Position numbers and translations under genes: made by a program. A stretch of 64,000 nucleotides of DNA from Poa pratensis (lineage: Eukaryota; Streptophyta; Magnoliopsida; Poales; Poaceae): positions 138,966,687 to 139,030,686 of the forward strand of contig CAMZMU010000041.1 of the NCBI GenBank assembly GCA_947311845.1. The letters are read 5' to 3'. The stretch's first letter is position 1, and the number at the start of each line of letters is the position of its first letter. Positions 10,802 through 24,230 of the stretch are shown here, piece after piece. Below the pieces are notes generated by a model, which saw only the letters and a program-made list of their open reading frames with translations, had not been told where the DNA came from and did not search any database.

Positions 10802-11350
10802 GTACAATCTTTACATGAACACCTATCATGAAAATATAAAAATAAAAGCATGCCCAACGGGAATTTGTCACCGTCTCTAACCTTCAGAAGCCGACGACGT
10901 TCCACGAGCCTAGCTCGATATTTCGTCTGTCCGCCATCCTTGAAGCTAGCGAGTTGTTGTAACCGCGGAGGGAAGTAATTGGACATTGCTAAGAGGCGCC
11001 ATCAACGCCGAAGCACAAACCCTCAACCTAAAGAAGAAGTCAAAGGCCTTACGATGAAACCATCCCCCCGCGTCGACATTGAAATAATCATGACATGATT
11101 TTATTCACGAGACTACCAACCACACCATGAACTCAGGGGGAAGCATCGTGATTAACCAATCTCTCACAACACCAGACATATTGGATATGGCAAAACAAAC
11201 CACATGTGCCGCAGACACTTGACCAACACCACCGTGAAGGGACAAAGCCGAAAGTACTTATTCCACAGCGTGGTCGGTTCCATTGCACGCACGTGTGGTA
11301 CAAGGGAAAAAACGTAAAAAAAACGGCTGGTGAAGGCGAGTGAGACTAAC
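10802..11350. other. Intergenic sequence, nothing recognised
   Basis: Right flank of the CACTA insertion. No gene, repeat terminus or family motif was recognised. Confidence 0.4.
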
Positions 11351-12346
11351 GAAATGAGTTGGCGAGGAAGAGGGTTGTGTGTCAGCTATGATTTTTGAGG
11401 GAGAAAAACAGACACACTAGTACACTCAATGCCATCCTAATTCATGTGCCGATGGCCTACGATTACCGAGTTATGTTGTGGTTTGTACTCTTTGAAGTTC
11501 TCTGAATTCACAATAGTTTGCCAATTCTCCTTGTTCATAAATAAAATAAATTATCATAAACCTGCTTATCTAAAGCTGTCAAGTTGCAATTCCATCTTCT
11601 ATATTTCGCGAACGAAAATATATGTTTATCCACAAATGATTACAAGGCAAGCTGGCAAACTACCATATCCACCTCGAGGCAAGAAATGAGTTGGCGAGGA
11701 AGAGGGTTGTGTGTCAGCTATGATTTTTGAGGGAGAAAAACAGACACACTAGTACACTCAATGCCATCCTAATTCATGTGCCGATGGCCTACGATTACCG
11801 AGTTATGTTGTGGTTTGTACTCTTTGAAGTTCTCTGAATTCACAATAGTTTGCCAATTCTCCTTGTTCATAAATAAAATAAATTATCATAAACCTGCTTA
11901 TCTAAAGCTGTCAAGTTGCAATTCCATCTTCTATATTTCGCGAACGAAAATATATGTTTATCCACAAATGATTACAAGGCAAGCTGGCAAACTACCATAT
12001 CCACCTCGAGGCAAGAAATGAGTTGGCGAGGAAGAGGGTTGTGTGTCAGCTATGATTTTTGAGGGAGAAAAACAGACACACTAGTACACTCAATGCCATC
12101 CTAATTCATGTGCCGATGGCCTACGATTACCGAGTTATGTTGTGGTTTGTACTCTTTGAAGTTCTCTGAATTCACAATAGTTTGCCAATTCTCCTTGTTC
12201 ATAAATAAAATAAATTATCATAAACCTGCTTATCTAAAGCTGTCAAGTTGCAATTCCATCTTCTATATTTCGCGAACGAAAATATATGTTTATCCACAAA
12301 TGATTACAAGGCAAGCTGGCAAACTACCATATCCACCTCGAGGCAA
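11351..12346 (+). repeat. Three tandem copies of a 332-bp unit
   Basis: The unit starting GAAATGAGTTGGCGAGGAAG repeats at 11351, 11683 and 12015, each 332 bases on, and stops at about 12346. By eye the copies are identical, so each carries the same 81-codon frame. That frame has no recognisable domain and its repetition follows from the DNA repeat. The identity implies a very recent tandem triplication or an assembly effect. Confidence 0.95.
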
Positions 12347-12898
12347 GAAGAGCATACGTGAAGTAAGTTAGAAAGTAAAATCGGCACGTACGCATGCATG
12401 CTCTCCGGAGAATCGGTACGGTAAAGAAATCTAAAGTGTTGGAAAGGTACTCTAGCTAGCAGATCGAAGGCTCTGTGTGCGCAGGTACGAGGATTAGGCT
12501 GTGGTTGCGCACAGAACTCTATTACAATCCAAATCAAGAAAACTTATCAGGGTAATCAAACTCTTGCAGATATCTAGTCGGACGACATTCCTTGATCTTG
12601 CATCATGGACTTATCTAGATAATCTAAAGGCTGGGGCCTGTTTGCAAACACACTAAAGCTAACTTCGTTAATTTGGGAAGCGAGAATTGCATGGGAAACT
12701 GAAAAGTATCCCTTGTTCCCAACTGGTCGGACACACTGACATCTAATAGACCTTGACAAGTCATTAGTCAAAGACGTCCATCGCCAACTCTCGCTCCCTC
12801 CTTTTGAAATCATGAAAAAGTTGATAGATACAAGAGAGGACAGCTACAAACAGCCGGAGCATCACATTGGCGGTCAGATTGACGAGAGTGGACTAATG
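12347..12898. other. Intergenic sequence, nothing recognised
   Basis: Unique-looking sequence between the 332-bp array and the fold-back MITE. Short frames here have no recognisable content. Confidence 0.4.
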
Positions 12899-13281
12899 GC
12901 TCCCTGAGCTACATGGAGCTCTTTTTCAAAAATTCAAAATCAAAACTTTTGAGTTTCCAAAAATCGAGACAAATTTCCCAGATGTAGATAATATCGAGAT
13001 CTACAAGTATGCAAAATTTTAAATCGAAATACATTGTATTGTGGGCTAGGAAAAAAAGGACAAATGGGTGGTGAATAGTACACAGTTAAAAAAAAACATG
13101 AAATTGTTTCCGATTTGTCTTTTTTATGCAGCCCAAAATATAACGAGTTCTGAGTTCAAATTTTGTAGGTTTGTAGATCTCGACACTATCTTCATCTGGG
13201 AATTTTTTTCACAATTTTTCGATACTCAAAAGTGCCGATTTTGATTTTTTTCAATAAACAACCTCCATGTAACTCGGGAGT
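12899..13281. mobile_element. Fold-back MITE (long inverted repeat)
   Basis: The left arm begins GCTCCCTGAGCTACATGGAG and the right arm, read in reverse complement, begins GACTCCCGAGTTACATGGAG. The arms stay similar inward for about 170 bases each (shared features include CCCAGATG, TCGAGATCTACAA and GGACAAAT / GACAAATC). The whole 383 bp can fold into one imperfect hairpin. No coding capacity. The superfamily and target duplication are not clear. Confidence 0.75.
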
Positions 13282-14929
13282 CATTTGCAGTTTTCGTCAG
13301 ATTGACTGCCTATATAGTTTGCTTTTTAACTAGAGCAGAATTGCGTGCACAATTGAAATGGATTCGTTGATTCATCGAAAGTCAATCCCCACAGGTCGGC
13401 GACATTTTCTTCCGCAATGGCACCACTAGTAAAACTTTCTAGAATAGCATAAAATCTATTGAAGATCCTAAAGATATCTTGAAACAAAGTTGAATTTTTA
13501 CCTTAACTAACATTTCATACATGTAAGTCATCATCAGTAGATACACGACGGGGATAGATTGTTACCTTTGTTTTTTCTCTCCGGGTGATATAAAGTTTTC
13601 TACCGAAACCAGTTTTACGCAACTTCTTGCCATTACAGATTATTAAGCCCAATAATAAGGCAGGTACGAACTACGTACAAACACGGATACAATACTTTAG
13701 TCTTTTTCTCTGGGTTGTAACTTAGCATTGTTTAGATAAGATCTCCAAATGTATGGTTTCTTAAGATATTGATCTATATTAGCTCGTTCATTAACAAGTT
13801 ATAGTACCGTTGCTATGGCGAAAAATTATGTTGTCAACTTGGATTGTTTCCTACCTCGAACATCGGCTAAGAAGCTATCCAACTTTCAAGAGCATGGAGG
13901 CCGGCTTTGGTTGGCTGTCTCATGCTAACCTATCCAGACACTACCTGCCCGAGGATTAATTAGGTAGGGATGGAAATAATATCTATAGATCCGGGTATCC
14001 ACGAGTAACGGCCTGGTGGACAAGGGTATGGAGGGAATTTTTTATCATGGATTTTACGGGGCAGCTGGTAATCGCGAACTCACTGGTTGGGCATGGTCAT
14101 AGATTTTGCACCTTGGATATCCGTATGACAAATGAGACCCACATGTCAATTGCATGTTTCTATAATTCCTCAATTCCATCTTGAAAATGAAGTATTGTCT
14201 TATGTGAGAAGAGATAATTAAATGTTATGTTGTTTGGAGTTGTTTTTTTTTGCAATGTTTTGTGTTGAACTGTTGATACGTCGCAAACATATCCACTTTT
14301 TACTGCTTTAAATATGGTTGCTAGATTCAAACTGTCATAACAGATGCTACTTTTAGCAGATTTATTGCTTGTGTCTTTTTATGCAGATAATAGGTGAATT
14401 ATAAATAAAGGAATATGTGTTGAGAAGTTTCACGAATAACTTGCCCAACATGCCGAAGGAGGCCCTCGGGAGCCCACCTAGTTGACCAGGAGGCTGGTGG
14501 GCGTGTCAGTTCCCAATAGGCGTGCCGATCTCAAGCCTAGGTCCCCTCGAGGGTCCATTGACCCTCCATTTGACCTACATACATATACCATATTAAAATT
14601 CTTCGTCCTAGCAGGTCACTATTATTAACGATCCAGAGAGCCATCGTCTCAGCGACATTTGATTTTGAAGCCAGATTGGTTCCTCTCCCCGCTCCAAAGA
14701 GGGATTTCGTCGTCATCTTGACAACCATCATCATAAAATGATTCTTCATCACCTCCATCTTCCCCATCATGTGGGGAAAGTCCTATGTAGGCACGTGGGG
14801 TGGATGGGAATTGGATGAATACAATCTTGTAAAGACGAATTGTCATTAGGGTTTGTCGTCCCTAGTTTGGTTATGTTCTTGATTTTGTTGTTTTTTATTC
14901 ATAATGCTTGTATAGGTAATAGGCTCAAA
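13282..14929. other. Intergenic AT-rich sequence
   Basis: No gene recognised. The stretch 13966-14130 (GGGATGG..., GGGTATCCACG, GGATATCCGTATG) resembles GGGTATCCATGG-type hAT MITEs such as the one at 43542-44271, but I could not define both ends. Confidence 0.35.
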
Positions 14930-16025
14930 GGGCCCTTTAAACTAATAAATCCATATATATTAAGGTACAGAGTCCAGACACAGCTTACAGGCCTCAGCAA
15001 AACAAGCAAACAACAAAAAGGAAAAATAAGCTCCACTTGAACCATAGCGCCCATCGTCTTCCACCACGGCGGAAACAAGAAGCAAGGCGCGAGGATCGAA
15101 GCGGAAGTCACAAGTAGCAGTAGACCGAGCTCACTTCGTAATCGGATGGGAAAATGGAGATAGCATGGCATCTTTGCCTTCAAAGAGGGACCCTTTCCCT
15201 CTCACCCTGGTTCGAAGGCCGGGTGCCGTATCGTCGACAAGCAGAGAGGTTCATCCGAGAAAACACCAGAGCGATGTCACCCAAAATGACCATCGGAGAG
15301 AACGAGCGGCTACCGCGTCGGAGCTCCCCACTATTGCCACCGTTAGCCCCACAACAACGCAACACCACAAGACCCAAGTTGATTAACGAGGACATACACC
15401 TGGGAGAATGGCATCAAGATATCAACAACACCACCGCATCAGCGTTGAGCTCATCGGAGCCCGGTCGCTCACCTACACGGTGTTCGCTGCTGTCGCAGTT
15501 TCCCCTCTCGCCTAGGCTCGAGGGCGTCGACCCACCGACGAACAAGAACCACACGAAGGAGAGGAACACCAAGCACTGGGAACCACCCGATGTGCTGCAT
15601 GTCGTTGTCGTCGAGCCACACCACCACAAGTCGACACCAACCACCACGAGCTTGCCAACCACCCCCACAAACCCTGGCTGACTCCTCCAGAAAGGGGATC
15701 GGTGTCGCAACATCGCCGCCGCCCAAACAGGGGATTGGGTTTTCACCCAAGAGTAGGGGGCATGCGTGGGGGGAGGGGGAACCTCAACAAAGCCACCGAG
15801 GAGGGATCGGTGCCAAGGCGTCGACGATGTTGTGGCCACCGCCAGCCAGGAGTTTCCTACGGTCCCGATCACCCCACCACCAACCTCATAGGCAAGGGCA
15901 GCCAGAAGGTTCACGGTTAAATATGTCCCACCGAAAAACGACGAATTCCGGCCAAACCACCCTCCCCACGCGAGATGTCGTGCACGCTTTCCCGGAGGGT
16001 AACTTTCCTCGACTTCTTCCCTATT
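14930..16025. other. GC-rich block of unknown origin
   Basis: An abrupt GC-rich island in AT-rich flanks, with long overlapping frames on both strands (for example 15414-16085 minus, 223 codons). None shows a domain or plausible plant codon pattern. The edge near 14935-14965 (AT-rich, then GTACAGAGTCCAGACACAGC) resembles the 3' end of a reversed retroposon. I cannot assign it to a family. Confidence 0.35.
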
Positions 16026-17225
16026 AAATTTAGTTGTCAAATTGACACAATAACAACTATTATACCTTGAGAAATCATTAGCCAAAGAAGTGGACCGCTA
16101 TCTATCACCCCCACTTTTACTTGGTACTATATAAGCGAGGACATCAATATCTGCAAAACGAGAGCATCAACTCCATGTTAAGATTGACTGATTATAGGGG
16201 TTAAGGTTTCATCGTAAATCAGAGAATTTCTCGCTAATTGCGTAGCTGGTGTCAGAATGTATAAGTAGAGGGGTAAAACCGAAGTTTACTCAACTTGTTA
16301 ATTAGAGCGGGATGACGTGCACGCTTTGAGAAGGAGCAATTGCTGGATCGACTAGTCAATCCCCAGACCTTCACTTTCTTTGCATTGTGTTAGTCCACAT
16401 ATTCCTTTGTATTGAGAAAATTAGTAAACTTTCTAGAATGGCATAAAATCCAGTAACCGTTGGGGATAAAGGCTAGAAAGAGTTGAAATTTCACCATGAC
16501 TAACATTTTACTACTCGCAAGTCATCGATCGTGACGCGGTTGATGGTGAGCTTTTCTTCCTTCCCCTCAAGCGATGGCGAAGGGATTGCTACCGATATAG
16601 ATTTTGTGCAGCTAGTTCCCACCGAAGCCTGCTACTTTCCCGCAAGAAAACAAGACAATAAAGACACGTACAAAGTACAAACATGTCTACATACACAAGG
16701 TTCGCATGCAGCCTCCTGTTTGCTCTCTACCGAGCCCAGGTGTAATTGCTTGAGGATGATATTATGTGATTACTCGAGTAGACATGTTAACAAAATTTGC
16801 CATTACACAACTAAACTTGTGGGTGCTATGAAAGGCCCAGGTATGAATGATCGCACAAGTATTGATAAGATTTGGGCAAAACTATGTAAACCATGCATGC
16901 ATGTAGCTTGCTAATGAAGTGTGGCAAGCTACATGCATGCCGATGAACCAAGACACGAGGTTAAAATATTACTACTAATTAAGGCGATTAAAGTTTTCTT
17001 AATCCACCCACCAAACACCCGAACTTGCCAACTTTCTTCCCGTGGTCCGAATCTGCTAACTGGTGCAAGAGCCGGGACGCAAACTCAGACGAAATCGTGG
17101 GAACGCAAAATGAAAGAGCCAAAGACTCCACATGGTTTTACCAAAAGAAGCGAACACACGTGCGAGTGACCTCGTTTGCATGGACTCAATTTTGACGATG
17201 AAATGACCTTGGCATTAGCACTTAG
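16026..17225. other. Intergenic sequence, nothing recognised
   Basis: No supported gene or repeat terminus seen. Short frames lack recognisable content. Confidence 0.35.
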
Positions 17226-17660
17226 CCGTAAACAGAGTATATTCACGCAAGATTAACTCGTCCATGCAGGTTTTGTCTGGTTATTTTTCCTCGCGAGTTT
17301 TCTTGCCTCGTATGGAGGACGGCAGGTTTATTTTTAGCACTGAAGAAGACCAAATTCTTGCTTAACTTCCTCAGCAATTCCGGAGGGTGGTCTGACGCAG
17401 AGTGCCACATGGGCATGCACTGTCAAAGTCCACCAGAGACTTATCGATTGGTTTACGCCTTTACAAGTGTTTGTCCACGTACGTCAAGCCGTCAACGCGC
17501 GAATCCCCCAAAACATCGGGGGTCAACATTGTTGCTTACCGCACACTAGTAGAAAAATCCTGGGAGAGCCACCTAGCTAAAACAAGTATGTATCTGTAGT
17601 TCTGTACCCACGTGAGCCTCATTTTTTGTAGTGCCGACGTGGGCGACGTCTATGTCTATC

Positions 17661-18644
17661 TTTTTTGAAACGAGGCAAAAGACTTGCTATTTAATTAAAT
17701 AAGAAGTTTTTTAGAGTTGTTACAAGCCAATGCCTTGTCCATTAGAGAGGCAAGGCCACACAGAACACTTACTCTCGCGGCATCGCATTATACAACGCTT
17801 TAGCACCGGCGGTGCTCCACATCACCACCTCATCCTTGATCTTTTGAAGAAGCATCGTCACGGTGGTAAACTTGTTTTGGAAGACACGGGCATTCCGTTC
17901 CAACCAAACTTCCCATGAGACAAACATGGCAAGCGAGCCTAACGCCTTCCGATGAGCTCCTCTCTTGTGAATAACAGCCACCCACCAATCTTGGACGCTT
18001 TGGAAGGTATGCCACTCTGACGGGTCGAGATCATGGAGCCCAAGCCAAGCCTTCAAAGAGGACCAAATCCTTTTGGTGAAACGGCATTGGAAAAGAAGGT
18101 GCGCGGATGTCTCTTGGACTTGGCTACAAAGCTTGCAATGACCACAATTTTGTCGTCCCCTCCGTTCAAGCCTATCCGCCGTCCACACCCGGTTTTCTAG
18201 AATCAACCATGAAAAGATCTTGCATTTAGGCGGTGCCAACGGTTTCCAAACCAAGGAAGGCATCATGGAGGTGGTATGACCCAAAAATTGCATCTTGTAG
18301 GCCGAGAAAGACGAGTATTTTCCGTTGTTTTTGAGCTTCCAAGTAATCTTATCCGGCACCTCCTCATTTAGGTGGACGCCTTGAAGCAACGTCCATAGGT
18401 TGACAAATTGTGAAATGTGATCTAAAGAAAGACCATCTTGAGTGTTCAAATGCGTGACCCAAAACTCATTTGTCAACCCCTTCCGAACCGTGCAAGCTTT
18501 GCTCTTGGAGATGTCGAAAATTAGGGGTGCCACGTCCTTTGGCCTCCTCCCATCAAGCCAAGAAGAATGCCAAAACGAAGCTTTATCTCCATTTCCCACC
18601 ACCACCTTCGTCGCAGCCGCAAACAAATCCTGATCCTTGTGTAC
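17661..18644 (-). mobile_element. 5'-truncated LINE
   Basis: A minus-strand insertion with its short A-tail at 17661-17666 (T-run on the plus strand) and a truncated 5' end near 18644. The right tandem copy at 29.64-29.69 kb shows the same flanking sequence without the insertion. It carries only the last part of ORF2 and a short 3' UTR. No clear target duplication is visible, and about 20 bases present in the empty copy are missing here. Confidence 0.85.
17769..18644 (-). pseudogene. LINE ORF2 C-terminal fragment (zf-RVT region)
   Basis: One open frame of about 290 codons ending at the stop at 17769. It includes VVVGNGDKASFWHSSWLDG, the region after the reverse transcriptase in plant LINEs, and the zinc-binding reverse transcriptase domain (KIFSWLILENRVWTADRLERRG, CGHCKLCSQVQETSAHLLFQC). 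The apparent N-terminal residues MTSKAINGSIIR come from host flank, not from the LINE. The endonuclease and catalytic RT domains are absent, so it is non-functional. Confidence 0.85.
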
Positions 18645-18852
18645 TCGAATTATTGATCCATTGATTGCCTTGGATGTCATTAAAAAAAAGATTAGTAGTT
18701 GTGTTTTTTTTAGAAAAGGGGAGTCCCAGCCTCTGCATCGAGTGGTGCATACGGCTTTTTATTAATAGAAGTTCAACAGTATAAAGTTTACATCTCAACG
18801 ATCACACAAGAGCGAGGCAAGAATCAACCAGCGAAAGCGCAACATGTTGCAA

Positions 18853-19272
18853 CTAATGAAGTCGACTAATATGCTGCCACGTATACCGGGAGAAAATATC
18901 ATGTGCCACCGACATGAGCCGAGTGCAGCCAGTAACTATGAGGTCCCGTTGTTCCGAAGGAAGCAGGAACGCCCATAACTGGATCCAGTGCGCCGCCATA
19001 TTGGTAACCAGCAATACATGAAAATTCTTGGATCTGTTAAAAACCAAATTATTTCGGCAATTCCAAATAGACCAACAAATAGCTGAAACGCCAATACGAA
19101 TTCTAGCCTTGATCTTTTTGTCAATTCCATTCAACCAATTTCCAAACATATTAGAAACATTGGATGGAGGAGAAATATTTTTAGATAAAGAGTATATATT
19201 AATATCAAGCCGATACCAATTACACACAACCTCTGCAACAACGCAATAACCAAAGGTATTACAGATGCACAC
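18853..19272 (-). pseudogene. LINE ORF2 extreme C-terminal fragment
   Basis: Open frame containing GVSAICWSIWNCRNNLVFNR, then an HWIQLWAFLLPSEQRD segment. This is the conserved tail following the zf-RVT domain in many grass LINE ORF2 proteins. No catalytic domain remains. Confidence 0.7.
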
Positions 19273-19519
19273 AGCCGAAAGACAATAAGAATAAGAAACA
19301 AAAAAAAGAAAAGTCCCGCTATAGAGTTACAGTCCTTGCAGCAGCAGCACAACCACCACCAAGACAACACCTGATGTCCAAACACTCCAAAAGAAACACC
19401 TTTAAGAAGGAAACAGTGCACAAGCGTCGTTGTCACCCGACCGAGGTCATGGGTTTTCACCCTGAAGATAGTCCCCCTCACAAAACAATGCCTTCATCAA
19501 GACCATTGCCAGGCACAAC

Positions 19520-21115
19520 TGATGACGTGAAACACACGTTCGTTGGGAGACCCCAAGAGGAAGGTATGATGTAGTCAGCACAAGTTTTCCCTCAGAAAGA
19601 AACCAAGGTTATCGAACCAGTAGGAGCAGCAACTCTTCAGAAGGTTGTCAACGGCGCCAGAAAAATAGCTGTCGCAGGGAGTCTGGACTGTTGACGTGGA
19701 ATCTGCACACAACACAATCAAACTACTTTGCCCCAACGAAACAGTGAGGTTGTCAATCTCACTGGCTTGCTGAAAACAAAGGATTAAACGTATGGTGTGG
19801 AAAATGAGTATTAAATTGCAGAGAATGAAAAAGGAACAGTTTGCAGTTTGTGGTTGTTTAATCAGTGTAAAAGAATGGACCGGGGTCCACAGTTCACTAG
19901 TGGTGTCTCTCCATAAAAGATAACTAACATGTTGGGTGAACAAATTACAGCTGGGCAATTGACGAATAGTGAGCGCATGACAATGCATATACATGACATG
20001 TTGACTACTATGATATTTAATTGGGCATTACGACATAATACATAGACCGTTATCCAACAGCATCTATGACTAATAATCCACCGCCGGGTTGTCATCCGAG
20101 TCCCCCGTTGGTATTAAGTTGCAAGCAACGGATAATTGCATTAAGTAAAGTGCGTAATGTAAACAAACACATATGCCCGTGGACATAGCATCGTTAGGTT
20201 ATCCCTAGTGGCAACAGCACATCCACAACCTTAGAACTTTCTGTCACTGTCCCAGGTTAAACGGAGACATGAACCCACTATCTAGCATAAATACTCTCTC
20301 TTGGAGTTACAAGCATCTACTTGGCCAAAGCATCTACGAGTAACGGAAAGCATGCAAGATCTTAAATAACATATAAGATAGATTGATAATCAACTTGACA
20401 TAATATTCAATATTCATCGGATCCCAGCAAACACAACATGTAGCATTACAATAATATGATCTTGATCATGTAGGGCAGCTCACAAGATCTAAACATGATG
20501 GCACAAAGTGGAGAGACAACCATCTAGCTACTGCTATGGACCCGTAGTCCAAGGATGAACTACTCACGCATCACTCCGGAGGCAGGCATGGCGATGTAGA
20601 AGCCTCCGGTGACGATTCCCCTCTCCGGCAGGGTGCCGGGAAGAGGTTCTGAACCCTCCCGAGCTAGGGTTGACGACGGCGGCGTCTCTGGATCTTTTCG
20701 TGGATATTTGCTCAGGTACTTAGGGTTTTCGCGTCGGGGGAATAAGTAGGCGAAAGGGCGGCGGCTGCGGACCCCCGAGGGGCCCACACCACCCTAGGGC
20801 GCGGCAGAGGGGGGCCGCGCCCTAGGTGCGTGTGGCCTCCTGGTGGCCCTCCTCTGCTGCTCCTTCGCTCCGTCAGGCGTGTTCTGGAAAAATAGGCACC
20901 CCCGTGTAGTTTCGTCCAATTCCGAGAATATTTCCAGACTAGCTTTTCTGGAATACAAAAACAGCAGAAAACAGGAACTGGCACTTCGGCATCTTGTTAA
21001 TAGGTTAGTCCCAAAAAATGTATAAAAGTGATATAAAGTAGATGCAAAACATGTAGCAATTGGTATAAAACAAGCATGGAACATCAAAAATTATAGATAC
21101 GTTTGAGACGTATCA
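19520..21115 (-). repeat. 3' LTR
   Basis: 1596 bp, TG...CA when read on the minus strand. By eye it differs from the 5' LTR by about ten substitutions, mostly transitions, plus several one- or two-base indels. It also has an about 90-bp segment (near 20776-20868) absent from the 5' LTR. Low divergence implies a recent insertion. Confidence 0.95.
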
Positions 21116-24100
21116 GCATCCCCAAGCTTAGTTCCTACTCGTCCTCGAGTAGGTAAACGATAAAAACAAAATAATTTTTGAGGTGACATGCTACTATCAT
21201 AATCTTGATCATATAATATTGCAAGGCACATGTAAATGAATGAAGTGATCCAAGTCAATGGTCTATAATTTGCTACCAAATAGATAATGAGTAAACAATG
21301 AATCACACAAGCTAAACGTTTTCATGAATAGTACTTTCGAGACAAGCATCAAACAGTTTTGCATAAGTGTTAACTCATAAAGCAATAGTTTCTAACAAAA
21401 GGTATTTAATCAACACAAAGGAAGAATTTAGTTTCAGCATTTGCTTCAACTTTCAACATATTTATCTCATGGATATTGTCAACACAAAGTAGTATAACAA
21501 GTCCAATACATTGCATATAACGCATGTTGTAACAAAGTTGACACTAGTGTTTGCTTGTGGAAGACAGAAAGAATAGGAAAACTGACTCAACATAAAAGTA
21601 AAAGAAAGGCCCTTCGCAGAGGGAAGCAGGGATTAAATCATGTGCTAGAGCTTTTAGGTTTTTGAAAGCATATAGAGATTGCATAAAATATTTGATACTC
21701 CTCCCAACCTTGCTAACACAAGCCATGGCTAACCGAATCCTCGGGTGCCTTCCATCAATCACATACCATGGAGGAGTATCTATTTTTGAGAGGTGTTTGT
21801 TAATTGTCAACGAATGGTAGCGGGTGAGAACAGTATTCTACCTGTCGAACGGACTTTTAAGAGCGGCTCCCATGAAGGACGTTATTTCTACCAGCAAGGC
21901 AGATCATCCCTCTTTCTCTTTGGTTTACACACATTCAGGTATTTCACTGTTTGTCATTGCTTACTGATGAATCAGGGCAAAAGTGTGAAGAGAATTAATT
22001 GGTTAAAGTTAATTAATTAATTGGATAAGCGGATGTATATGCCACTAGTCCAGGTGTAAAAGTCCACTCGACAAATAGAATAAAGAATAACCACACTAAT
22101 TCCTCATGAGCTAGTAAACATTGACACAAAAAGGGAATAATAACATTTTGAATAATTTAAAGGTAGCACATGAAAAATTTACTTGGAGTGGCAAGGAAAT
22201 ACCACATATAGGTAGTTATGGTGGACACAAATGGCATGGATTTTGGCTCAAGGATTTGGATGCACGAGAAGCATTCCCTCTCAGTACAGAGTTTAGGCTA
22301 GCAAGGTTATGTAAGCAAACAAGAATATCAACCCGTACACCAAGTTTTATATGACAAACATATTGCAAACGTTATAAGACTTCATACCGTCTTCCTTGTT
22401 AACCAAACCCTGTTATTAGAAAATATCTAGACCTTAGAGATACCACCGATGCAAACCAAATTTTCAACAAGCTTTACGGTAGTTCTTCACTAATAGGCTT
22501 AACTCATGTGATGCACAATTTAATCATGATCTACTTGTTAACTCAAAACAATTGACAAGCATCAAGTTATCCATTTTAGTGATCTACAAGATTAAGCAAG
22601 TTTTTCCTTATACCAATTACCACATGCAACATTTTCTGAACCAACCAAACACCAATCAATTTATTTCATCAACTCTCCAAACAAATATAAGTGAAGCAAG
22701 AGAGTACTTTCTACAAAAGAAAGCTAATAGCTCTGACAAGAGATACATGAAAACAAGAGCTAAAAGCTGAACAGCGCTAGATATGAATACTCAACAAATA
22801 TAAGTGAAGAATAGGAGTATTCTCATGAAAAAGCGGAGCGTGTCTCTCTCCCAATCAAGAATGCTAGGGTCCAGTCAAGCTTTATTGAAAATAAAAGTGC
22901 AATACTGAAAATAAAAGCACACAGACGCTCCAAGAAAAGCACATATGATGTGAAAGAATTAAAATATAGTTTCACTAGAGATGACCTGATAATTTTGACG
23001 ATGAAGAAGGGGATGCCTTGGGCATCCCCAAGCTTAGACGCTTGAGTCTTCTTGAAATATGCTGGGGAGATCCATGGGAGCCTCCCCAAGCTTAAGCTCT
23101 TCACTCTTCTTGATCCTATTATATCATCCTTCTCTCTTGACCCTTGAAAACTTCCGTCACACCAAACTCAAAGTAGATCTCATTAGAGGGTTAGTGCATA
23201 ATCAAAAATTCACATGTTCTATAAAGACGCAATATGATTTGTTACTTTAAACATTAGCTACAGCCACTGATGTTATGTGAAGCTCTTCCACCCAAAAAAG
23301 AATTTCACTCAACACTAGTAAAAGAGAGAATGCAAAATAAAAAGGCATAATCTGTCTAAAACAGAACAGTCCGCAAAGACGAATTTTTTCAAGGCACTTA
23401 CGACGCTCAGATCGAGAAACTGAACTAATGAAAGTTTCAGACATTCATAAAGATTACGCACAAAATTTTCAGATTTAATTAACAATCTGGTGATTTTAGG
23501 AATTTCGTACAGTGAACAGCAAAAATCTGTTTCTGCGCAGCAATCAAAATTAAGCATCACTTAACATTAGAGGCTACTCTTGGCACAACAATGCGAGAAA
23601 ATAAAGATACAAAGGAGTTGCTACAGAAGTAAACAACTCCTTGACTAATACTGAAAATAAAAGATAATGGGTTGCCTCCCAAAAGCGCTTTCTTTAATGC
23701 CTTTTAGCTAGGCTAGAAGATTTTAATGATGCTCTCATAAGAATAAGAGTTGAAAAACAAAAGAGAGCATCAAGAGGCAAATATCAAACACATTTAAGTC
23801 TAACCCACTTCCTATGCAAAGGAATCTTGTAACAAAATAAATTATTGAAGCATAAAGCAACTAGCATAGAAAGATGAAACAAATATAGCTTCAAAACTTT
23901 CAACATAAAGAGAGGTGTTTTAGTAACTTGAAAACTTTTACAACCATATTTTCCTCTCTCATAATAACTTTCAGTAGCATCATGAACAAACTCAACAATA
24001 TAACTATCACATAAAGCATGCTTTTCATGATCTACAAACACATAATTTTTATTAAGCTCAAAAACAGTGGGTTATCAAACCCACTTTTGACAATAGTAGT

Positions 24101-24230
24101 ATAATTAATATCATTAGGCAATATAGGACCATCATCAAGAGCATTATCATATATAACATTAGGGAGCACATTTTTACTTTCTGCAATTTCCTCTTTTACT
24201 TGAGTCAAGGAGGATGTTACTTCAAATTTA

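Noticed and set aside
11444..12371. Three identical 81-87-codon proteins
   Set aside because: They repeat only because the 332-bp DNA unit repeats; no recognisable protein content.
13966..14130. hAT-like MITE with GGGTATCC motifs
   Set aside because: Only one end resembles the family; no 8-bp duplication found.
15414..16085. 223-codon minus-strand protein
   Set aside because: Composition artefact in a GC-rich block with frames open on both strands and no domain.
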